A stretch of 64,000 nucleotides of DNA from QALR01 sp900552255 (lineage in GTDB: Bacteria > Bacillota > Clostridia > Oscillospirales > CAG-272), in NCBI GenBank assembly GCA_048526005.1, contig DBFVEH010000003.1, forward strand, positions 1 through 64,000, given 5' to 3'. Both the position numbers and the translations under genes were made by a program. Below, in pieces: positions 1 through 10,149 of the stretch; position 1 is the stretch's first letter, and the number at the start of each line of letters is the position of its first letter. The notes under the pieces are model-generated. The model was not told the origin of the DNA and did no database searches. It was given only the letters and a program-made list of their open reading frames with translations.

Positions 1-44
1 AAAGGATAACCAATGAAAAAACCAAATAAGAGAGAGCGAACGAG
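1..44 (-). repeat. 23S rRNA processing stem, 3' arm
   Basis: This stretch is an imperfect inverted copy of 3110-3150: both contain an AAATAAGAGA core with matching flanks when one is reverse complemented. The two arms bracket the 23S gene, so in the minus-strand transcript they can pair into the long helix that RNase III-type enzymes cut to release pre-23S. The transcript must therefore continue beyond position 1. A 5S gene, if present, lies outside the window. Confidence 0.6.
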
Positions 45-69
45 GTGCGAACTCGAAACCTCCAGAGGG

Positions 70-2915
<2,846 letters not shown>

Positions 2916-3109
2916 TAATTGCTTTGAGTTTCGCACATAATTCGTTTACAATGAAAAAGCTGATTTGCCTCTTTCGGCAAATCCTCCTTTTTGCTTTGGT
3001 TTTCCGCCGGTTGTTCCCAACCTTGCGGCCAAATTGTAGTTTTCCACGATTCTTCAGAAAGACCTTGATCTTTTATCAATTCTTTTCTTCTAAATCCTGT
3101 TCAAATTAT

Positions 3110-3150
3110 CTGTTCGTTTCTCTTATTTAGTTTTCAATGATCATCCTTTT
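3110..3150 (-). repeat. 23S rRNA processing stem, 5' arm
   Basis: Lies between tRNA-Ile and 23S. Its reverse complement carries TTGAAAACTAAATAAGAG, a box typical of Firmicutes rrn spacers, and matches positions 1-44 closely enough to form the pre-23S processing helix. Confidence 0.6.
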
Positions 3151-3220
3151 CCGCCTTTCCGGCGTTCAGAGACTCTTCCTTTCGGAACTTCCCCGACTTT
3201 TGGCTGTCGGCTCTCCCGAC

Positions 3221-3297
3221 TGGTGGGCTCAAGTGGAGTCGAACCACCGACCTCATGCTTATCAGGCATGCGCTCTAACCTTCTGAGCTATGAGCCC
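3221..3297 (-). tRNA. tRNA-Ile (GAT)
   Basis: A complete cloverleaf on the minus strand. The acceptor stem GGGCTCA pairs with TGAGCCC, followed by discriminator A and an encoded CCA. The anticodon loop reads GAT, for AUC/AUU isoleucine codons. It lies in the 16S-23S spacer, downstream of tRNA-Ala, as in many Clostridia rrn operons. Confidence 0.96.
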
Positions 3298-3345
3298 ATT
3301 CCGTTTCGCACCGGCCTTTCCCGTCCGTCCTCTCCGTCCTCACCG

Positions 3346-3421
3346 TGGTGGAGATGAAGGGATTCGAACCCTTGACCCCCTGCTTGCAGGGCAGGTGCTC
3401 TCCCAACTGAGCTACACCCCC
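3346..3421 (-). tRNA. tRNA-Ala (TGC)
   Basis: A complete cloverleaf on the minus strand with acceptor GGGGGTG, D-arm GCTCAGTTGGGAGAGC, a TGC anticodon in a CCTGC/GCAGG stem, the T-arm GGTTCGAATCC and an encoded CCA. It is the first tRNA after 16S in the operon. Confidence 0.96.
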
Positions 3422-3448
3422 ATTTCTCGGGCGTTCTCTTTTTCCTTT

Positions 3449-3470
3449 GGTCTCTGAAAATCGAACAACA
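3449..3470 (-). repeat. 16S rRNA processing stem, 3' arm
   Basis: This 22-base segment is the inverse of 5205-5226 with only three mismatches, all of the kind that still pair as G-U in RNA. The arms flank 16S and would form the pre-16S cleavage helix. Confidence 0.7.
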
Positions 3471-3547
3471 ATCAAACGAATCCTTCTCTTCGTCGTCTTT
3501 TGTTTCTCTTTCGAAATCCGGCACTATCTCTACTGCCACTTTCTCCA

Positions 3548-5083
<1,536 letters not shown>

Positions 5084-5204
5084 GTATATCTTCGGCAAAA
5101 GTCTCCTCCTGCCGCAAATACCTCTTTCAGAGCGCTATCTTAGCTTCTTACTTCTTAAAGTACTTTGTGTTCAAAGTTTTTAACGAGATCTTAATTCGTT
5201 CTTT

Positions 5205-5226
5205 TGTTGTTCAATTTCCAAAGACC
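5205..5226 (-). repeat. 16S rRNA processing stem, 5' arm
   Basis: This leader segment is complementary to 3449-3470 on the far side of 16S. It lies within the about 165-base leader between the rrn start site and 16S. Confidence 0.7.
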
Positions 5227-5255
5227 AAACCCGCCTCTTCCGAAGCGGCTCGATT

Positions 5256-5285
5256 ATTCTATCACATCCTTCCCCCCTTTGTCAA
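5256..5285 (-). promoter_or_regulatory. rrn operon promoter
   Basis: On the minus strand a perfect -35 TTGACA (5280-5285) is separated by 18 bases from -10 TAGAAT (5256-5261). Transcription would start near 5249, followed by a leader with the processing arm. The TGA inside the -35 hexamer is also the stop codon of the upstream DUF1934 gene. Confidence 0.85.
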
Positions 5286-5788
5286 GTGGATTTTGAATTT
5301 TTTTTCGTTTTTTTGACTTTTCTCACATGTTTTTCATAAGCCTCGCCGTCACAGACGATATCAAAACGGAAGCGGCTTTCCTGAACGGCGACGCCTTGAA
5401 TTTCCGTATTGTAATCCAAAACAAGAACGCCGCCATTTTCAAAGGACACCGTATTGGACACGCGTCTCGCTGCGACCGTGAACTCAAACGCCGCAAAGCC
5501 GGCGTCATAATTCCCGCCGTATCTCGCTTTTTCGGAAAACGTCATCACAGAGGACACGGCGCCTTCTCTGACCAAGGTGACAACGCTGCGGTCGCCGGTA
5601 TCGAAAGAAAGCGTATTGACGGCGGGACCGTCTTCCCCCAAAATTTCATCATACCGGATCTCGATCAGACTTCCCTCACAAGCCATGACGCCGTTTCCGG
5701 TGATCCGAATCTTTTCCCGCTCCGCCTCGTCGCCCTCTCCGCGCGAAACAACCGCAAAAATCTTGATCTTGATTTTCTTTTCTTTCAT
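5282..5788 (-). CDS. DUF1934 family calycin-like beta-barrel protein
   Basis: A 168-residue soluble protein that looks like the DUF1934 (YwiB-like) family: small lipocalin-like barrels of unknown role, common in Firmicutes. It shows the alternating beta-strand pattern of the family, with the early IEIRYDE strand and a closing FRFDIVCDG strand, then a lysine-rich tail. I chose the ATG at 5788, which starts MKEKKIKIKIF. A longer frame opening at 5833 would begin inside the gpmI terminator hairpin. The gene follows gpmI on the same strand beyond that terminator, and its TGA stop is part of the rrn -35 hexamer. No strong ribosome binding site is visible. The family assignment is from pattern recognition only. 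Confidence 0.75.
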   Translation of the reverse strand: MKEKKIKIKIFAVVSRGEGDEAEREKIRITGNGVMACEGSLIEIRYDEILGEDGPAVNTLSFDTGDRSVVTLVREGAVSSVMTFSEKARYGGNYDAGFAAFEFTVAARRVSNTVSFENGGVLVLDYNTEIQGVAVQESRFRFDIVCDGEAYEKHVRKVKKTKKNSKST

Positions 5789-5805
5789 AATTATCATATT
5801 AAAAT

Positions 5806-5840
5806 ATGCCGGACAGACGGAGCTCCCGTCCATCCGGCAT
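5806..5840 (-). terminator. Terminator after gpmI
   Basis: A hairpin with ATGCCGGA/TCCGGCAT outer arms and ACGG/CCGT inner arms, followed on the minus strand by ATTTTAATAT. It sits 10 bases after the gpmI stop. Confidence 0.7.
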
Positions 5841-5849
5841 TTCCCTTTG

Positions 5850-7499
5850 TTATTTTATTTCGATCAGGCTGTCGCACCACATCGCAGGCGCCTCATATCC
5901 CAAAAGATTCACGGTCGTCGCCGCCACGTTGGCAAGCCCGAAGCCTTCCGCCTTTTTCAGGGCATAGCGGTCGGAATAAAAATTGTCATACAAGATGCAG
6001 GGCACGGGATTCAGCGTATGACTGGTTTTCGCCTTCGGAGAGCCGTCCGGATTCGTTTTCACGTTTCCTTTCTTGTCGGTCTCGTACATTTCGTCGGAGT
6101 TTCCATGGTCCGCCGTGATGATGGCCACACCGTGAGCCGCGTCCACCGCCTTGATGATTCGGGCGAGCTGAAGATCGAGAGACTCCACGGAAATGACGGT
6201 CGCCTCGTAGTTTCCGGTATGCCCGACCATATCGCCGTTCGGGAAATTGGCTCTGATATAACGGTATTTGCCGGATTCGATCGCCTCGATGATCTTATCC
6301 GCGACGAGCGCGCACTGCATCCACGGACGCTGCTCAAACGGAACGAGATCGGAGGGAATTTCCTCATAGGTCTCCGTTTTTTCATCGAATTTTCCGCTTC
6401 TGTTCCCGTTCCAAAAATAAGTGACATGCCCATATTTCTGCGTTTCGGAAACGGCATACTGCGCGATTCCCGTTCCGGCGAGATATTCGCCCATCGTGTT
6501 TGTGATAGCGGGCGGCGCCACGAGATAGCGGGACGGCACATGCAGGTCGCCGTCGTATTCGAGCATTCCGGCATAGATCACCTTCGGAACGCGAATACGG
6601 TCAAATTTATCAAAATCCGAACCCGCCTCGAATGCTTTTGAAATCTCGATCGCGCGGTCGCCGCGGAAATTGAAGAACACGACGCTGTCGCCGTCCTCGA
6701 CGGTCCCGACCGGTTTTCCGTCTTTCGCGATGACGAATGCCGGCAAATCCTGATCGATCGCGCCGGTTTCCGCCCGGCAGGTCTCGATCGCTTCCTTTGC
6801 GGACGCAAACTGTCTGCCATCGCCGAGCACATGCGTATGCCAGCCGTCCTCGACCATCTTCCAGTTCGCCTCATAGCGGTCCATCGTGATCTTCATTCTG
6901 CCGCCGCCGGAGGCGATTTTCGCGTCAAACGACGCGTCGCAAAGGGACGTGAGAAATTCCTCAAACGGATTCACATAATCGAGCGCGGAGGTCTCTCCGA
7001 CATCGCGGCCGTCGAGCAGGATGTGGATCCTGGCCGTCCTTACACCGTCAGCCTTCGCCCGTTTCACCATCGCTTTCAAATGATCGATGTGCGAATGGAC
7101 GTTGCCGTCCGAAAACAGACCGATAAAATGAAAAACGGAGCCGTTTTCCACACAATTTGAGACAAGCGTTTTCCACGTCTGCCCGTCGAACATCTTTCCC
7201 GAGGCGATCGACTCGCTGACGAGCTTCGCGCCCTGCGCGAACACCTGTCCGGAGCCGAGCGCGTTATGCCCGACTTCGGAGTTTCCCATATCGTCGTCGG
7301 ACATGAGTCCCACCGCGGTGCCGTGCGCACGCAGCTTTGTCCACGGGTAGTTCGCCATCAGCATGTCGAGCGTCGGGGTATAGGCGTTTTTCACCGCATT
7401 CCCGGGGCCGTCGGGAGCAAGCCCCACTCCGTCCATCACGATGGTCACGACAGGTCCCGTGACACCGATCTCTTTTTTCAATTTATTCAATTTGGCCAT
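5850..7499 (-). CDS. gpmI: 2,3-bisphosphoglycerate-independent phosphoglycerate mutase
   Basis: Interconverts 3- and 2-phosphoglycerate in glycolysis, using two metal ions and a phosphoserine intermediate. The 549 residues cover the whole enzyme. VVTIVMDGVGL near residue 20 gives the first metal-binding Asp, and DDMGNSEVGHNALG near 70-85 contains the catalytic Ser. RDVGETS near 165 and GGGRMKITMDRYE near 200 bind substrate. ANFPNGDMVGHTG and ITADHGNSDEM near 420-475 supply the remaining metal ligands. The ATG start has AAAGGA seven bases upstream. It is transcribed from a consensus promoter (7539-7567) divergent from the YajC-like gene. It is somewhat longer than the common 510-residue form, mainly through insertions in the C-terminal half. 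Confidence 0.95.
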   Translation of the reverse strand: MAKLNKLKKEIGVTGPVVTIVMDGVGLAPDGPGNAVKNAYTPTLDMLMANYPWTKLRAHGTAVGLMSDDDMGNSEVGHNALGSGQVFAQGAKLVSESIASGKMFDGQTWKTLVSNCVENGSVFHFIGLFSDGNVHSHIDHLKAMVKRAKADGVRTARIHILLDGRDVGETSALDYVNPFEEFLTSLCDASFDAKIASGGGRMKITMDRYEANWKMVEDGWHTHVLGDGRQFASAKEAIETCRAETGAIDQDLPAFVIAKDGKPVGTVEDGDSVVFFNFRGDRAIEISKAFEAGSDFDKFDRIRVPKVIYAGMLEYDGDLHVPSRYLVAPPAITNTMGEYLAGTGIAQYAVSETQKYGHVTYFWNGNRSGKFDEKTETYEEIPSDLVPFEQRPWMQCALVADKIIEAIESGKYRYIRANFPNGDMVGHTGNYEATVISVESLDLQLARIIKAVDAAHGVAIITADHGNSDEMYETDKKGNVKTNPDGSPKAKTSHTLNPVPCILYDNFYSDRYALKKAEGFGLANVAATTVNLLGYEAPAMWCDSLIEIK

Positions 7500-7538
7500 A
7501 TGGATTTCCTTTCTGTTTTGGGATTTTATTCATAACAG

Positions 7539-7567
7539 ATTATAGCGCATCCCTGCCGCTGTGTCAA
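7539..7567 (-). promoter_or_regulatory. gpmI promoter
   Basis: Minus strand TTGACA (7562-7567), 17-base spacer, TATAAT (7539-7544): a perfect housekeeping sigma promoter. Its -35 forms a mirror image with the -35 of the opposite promoter at 7578-7583. Confidence 0.85.
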
Positions 7568-7577
7568 TATTTTTATA

Positions 7578-7606
7578 TTGACATATGGGATAAAACAGAG
7601 TAAAAT
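7578..7606 (+). promoter_or_regulatory. Promoter of the YajC-like gene
   Basis: TTGACA (7578-7583), 17-base spacer, TAAAAT (7601-7606). The frame that seems to open at 7578 is this -35 hexamer and is not coding there. Confidence 0.8.
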
Positions 7607-7652
7607 AATAGAAAAAATGGGCGCCGCCTCGGAGAAACAGGAGGAACGGAAT

Positions 7653-7961
7653 ATGGAAGCTTCCTATTTGGTCATTCTGCTTTGCGTCATTTATTTCTGC
7701 TTCATCCTGCCGACAAAGCGCCGAAAAAACCGGCGGCGGATGCTTTGGAACAAAGAAAGGAAAGCGTTTATGAATGAACTTATTGAAAATATGATCGGCA
7801 AGCGCTGCGAAATCATAGGAGACGTTTCGACCGGCTGTATCGGGACGATCCTCTCCGTCAAAGACAGCTGGATCGAGGTCGCGGACGACAAGGGACGCAA
7901 AAAGCTCATCAACACTTATTATATATCCACCATCCGGGAATATCCGAAAAAAGAGAAATAA
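7653..7961 (+). CDS. YajC-like single-pass membrane protein
   Basis: A 102-residue protein with one N-terminal membrane span (about residues 4-19, ASYLVILLCVIYFCFILP), a very basic stretch (KRRKNRRRM), then a small beta-rich cytoplasmic domain with GKRCEIIGD and GCIGTILSVKDSWIEVAD. The layout matches YajC, the accessory subunit of the SecYEG translocon, whose domain also follows a short basic linker. The similarity is in architecture rather than strict sequence, so another small domain of the SH3-like kind is possible. The start at 7653 is fixed by AGGAGG at 7639-7644; upstream in-frame codons lie in the promoter. It is followed by clcA without a clear terminator, so the two may be co-transcribed. 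Confidence 0.6.
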   Translation: MEASYLVILLCVIYFCFILPTKRRKNRRRMLWNKERKAFMNELIENMIGKRCEIIGDVSTGCIGTILSVKDSWIEVADDKGRKKLINTYYISTIREYPKKEK

Positions 7962-8051
7962 AATACCGGCGGGGCGAAGCGTATCGTCCCGCCTGCCTTT
8001 TGAGACGGTTTTCCGACAAAGGGACGCCTGCGTCAAAAAGGAGGGATTCGT

Positions 8052-9641
8052 TTGAGAAAATATAATTATAAGGAATATCTCGTACACACCGTTCCCTGCC
8101 TCGTATACGGGATGATCTGCGGAGCCACGGTCGGCGCGCTGATCTTTTTCTTCCGTCTTGCGGCGGAAAAGCTGGAAGGATATTCAAAAAGCCTTTATGA
8201 AGCCGCGCATGGGAATCCGGGATATGCGGCGCTCTTGCTTGCCGCGCTTCTCCTGATGGCTCTTGTCATGTATCTTCTGCACAAAAAAGCGCCGGAAATC
8301 AAGGGCGGCGGCATTCCCCGGAGCGAGGGCATCCTGCGCGGCGTGCTCACGTTCCGATGGCTCAGGACGCTGGTCGGCACGATCGCGGGAAGCTTTATCA
8401 GCTTTTTCTGCGGGCTGCCGCTCGGAAGCGAGGGACCGAGCGTTCTGATCGGCACCTCGTTCGGACACTTGACCGGCAAAGCAGCCAAAAACAAAGAGGC
8501 ATGGAACCGCTATGTCATGACGGGCGGCGCCTGCGCCGGCTTCTCCGTCGCCACCGGCTCTCCCGTCACCGCCATTCTCTTCGCGCTGGAAGAGGTGCAC
8601 AAACGGTTCACGCCCATGCTTGTGATCATCGCCTCCACGTCCGTCGCATTCGCCACCTATATCAACAATCTGCTGTGCAGGGCGTTCGGTATAAATCCCG
8701 TGCTTTTCGACATCGGTGAAATCACGCCGCTCGATATCACGGATACCGGATATGTCGTCCTGCTTGCGGTCATCGTCGCCGCCGCGGTCGCGCTGTTCGA
8801 TCTTGCCGTTTCCGCTTTCAACGCCTTTATGAAAAAATTCGGGAGCCGTGTTCCAGACTTTGCAAGGCTTGCCACCGTCTTTCTGCTCACCGGCGTACTC
8901 GGCCTCTTTTTCCTCGACAGCCTTTACAGCGGGCGCGGCATCATTCTCGATATTCTGAAAGAGGAGCGCACCGTCGCTTATTTGGCCGCTCTTCTGCTCA
9001 TACGCTTTGTCATGATGATACTGACCTCCAACAGCGGCGCGACCGGCGGCATCTTCGTCCCGACGCTTGCCATCGGCGCGCTTATCGGGGCGCTTGCCGG
9101 AAAGCTGCTCATCTTCCTCGGAATGTCCGAGGAGCTCTACGGAACCGTCATTCTGCTCGCGATGTCCGCCTTTATGGGCGGCACCATGCGCGCCCCGCTG
9201 ACCGCAACGATCTTTTTCATCGAATCCACGGCGCAGTTCACCAATCTTTTTTATGTGGCGGTCGCCGTTTTCACCGTCTATTTTGCAACGGAAATCTTCA
9301 ATCGGAAATCCTTTTACGACGCGGTGCTCGACGACATGGTGGAGGTGCAAAACCGCGGCAAAAAGCGAAAAATCGTGCGTTATGAGGTCAAGGTTTCCGA
9401 CGGCGCATTCGTCATCGGCAAGGCTGTGCGGGACATCCTGTGGCCGCATACCGCGATTGTCACCAGCATCACACGGGCGAACAAAAACGAAAAATCGATG
9501 GACAACGGCGGCGAGAAAAAAATCTACGCCGGCGATACCATCGTCATCAAAATCCAGCTCTACGACGAGGAGGAGGTCAAGCAGTGCCTTTATAATCTTG
9601 TCGGCCGAGATTACGAAATCAAGGAGCTGGAAACCGTATAG
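8052..9641 (+). CDS. clcA: ClC-family chloride/proton antiporter with C-terminal TrkA-C domain
   Basis: A polytopic membrane protein of 529 residues. The ClC signature GSEGPSV (about residue 125) carries the gating glutamate. GGGIPRSEG near 80 and ILFALEEVHKRF near 178-189 are also present. The paired Glu in the latter matches the internal proton-transfer Glu of CLC-ec1, so proton-coupled exchange of Cl- is more likely than a passive channel. GGIFVPTLAIGA near 340 is the third anion-binding loop. The last about 85 residues form a TrkA-C (RCK-C) regulatory domain, as in many Firmicutes ClCs. It starts at TTG with AAGGAGG ahead. The role may be acid or chloride homeostasis (inference). Confidence 0.88.
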   Translation: MRKYNYKEYLVHTVPCLVYGMICGATVGALIFFFRLAAEKLEGYSKSLYEAAHGNPGYAALLLAALLLMALVMYLLHKKAPEIKGGGIPRSEGILRGVLTFRWLRTLVGTIAGSFISFFCGLPLGSEGPSVLIGTSFGHLTGKAAKNKEAWNRYVMTGGACAGFSVATGSPVTAILFALEEVHKRFTPMLVIIASTSVAFATYINNLLCRAFGINPVLFDIGEITPLDITDTGYVVLLAVIVAAAVALFDLAVSAFNAFMKKFGSRVPDFARLATVFLLTGVLGLFFLDSLYSGRGIILDILKEERTVAYLAALLLIRFVMMILTSNSGATGGIFVPTLAIGALIGALAGKLLIFLGMSEELYGTVILLAMSAFMGGTMRAPLTATIFFIESTAQFTNLFYVAVAVFTVYFATEIFNRKSFYDAVLDDMVEVQNRGKKRKIVRYEVKVSDGAFVIGKAVRDILWPHTAIVTSITRANKNEKSMDNGGEKKIYAGDTIVIKIQLYDEEEVKQCLYNLVGRDYEIKELETV

Positions 9642-9644
9642 AAA

Positions 9645-9672
9645 AGACCGGAGCGAATGCTCCGGCCTTTCT
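9645..9672. terminator. Bidirectional terminator between clcA and the 32-codon gene
   Basis: CCGGAGC/GCTCCGG hairpin with flanking AAAAG and CCTTTCTT, giving a T-rich tract in both directions between convergent genes. Confidence 0.75.
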
Positions 9673-9770
9673 TATTTGGATTTTTTGGTGCCCGTAGACA
9701 TTTTTTGCGATAAACGCTTCAAAGGAAGCGGCGGCATTGCCATAACATCCGTCTTTTCTTCTTCCGTCAT
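9672..9770 (-). CDS. Uncharacterised 32-residue protein
   Basis: A short gene easily missed by size filters. It starts at ATG 9770 with an ideal AAGGAGG six bases ahead, and runs 32 codons to TAA just before the shared terminator. The peptide is acidic at its N-terminus (MTEEEKTDVMAMPPLP) and basic at its C-terminus (a lysine- and serine-rich tail). It has no membrane span or signal. It begins 26 bases after the DUF6054 gene and should be translated from the same mRNA. I do not recognise it. The strong ribosome binding site, the tight downstream position and the terminator placed directly after the stop are the evidence that it is real. Confidence 0.55.
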   Translation of the reverse strand: MTEEEKTDVMAMPPLPLKRLSQKMSTGTKKSK

Positions 9771-9796
9771 ATTGTCCTCCTTACGTTGTACGTTCT

Positions 9797-10135
9797 TTAT
9801 TGACAATAAGGAGAAACGATCTCCTCGATACATTCAAGGAATGCCTCTTCCCCGAACGTGTTTATCTTGAAAAATATCGCATTGCTGCCGCCCGCCGTGA
9901 TGGCGGACAGGCAGATTCCCTCCGGCGAGCCGAACAGCGTCACGTTCATGCTGAGCCGGTTGCCGCCGACCATACTGTAACGCTCAAACACGCGCACGGC
10001 ACAGCGGACACCGCCGCAGACAAAATCACTTTTGTCCTCAAGGCTTGCCGAGGCGCTGCCGTTCAAGATGCCGTCCTCGATATCGCGAAGAATGGCAGAG
10101 AAGTCGCCGACCAATCGACATTCGAGCTTTGCCAT
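9797..10135 (-). CDS. DUF6054 family protein
   Basis: A 112-residue protein that I recognise as the DUF6054 type found across gut Clostridia; no function is known. Typical segments are LEDKSDFVCGGVRCAVRVFERYS near residues 32-54 and FFKINTFGEEAFLECIEEIV near the C-terminus. The sequence predicts a compact alpha/beta protein with no signal or membrane segment. The start has GGGAGG ahead. It lies 14 bases after the beta-galactosidase gene and upstream of the 32-codon gene, so it is probably the middle of a three-gene tail. Its relationship to galactoside breakdown is unknown. Confidence 0.75.
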   Translation of the reverse strand: MAKLECRLVGDFSAILRDIEDGILNGSASASLEDKSDFVCGGVRCAVRVFERYSMVGGNRLSMNVTLFGSPEGICLSAITAGGSNAIFFKINTFGEEAFLECIEEIVSPYCQ

Positions 10136-10149
10136 GATGATGCCTCCCG

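Noticed and set aside
1..60. A 5S rRNA gene downstream of 23S
   Set aside because: The first 60 bases are processing-stem sequence with no 5S motifs; 5S may lie beyond the edge.
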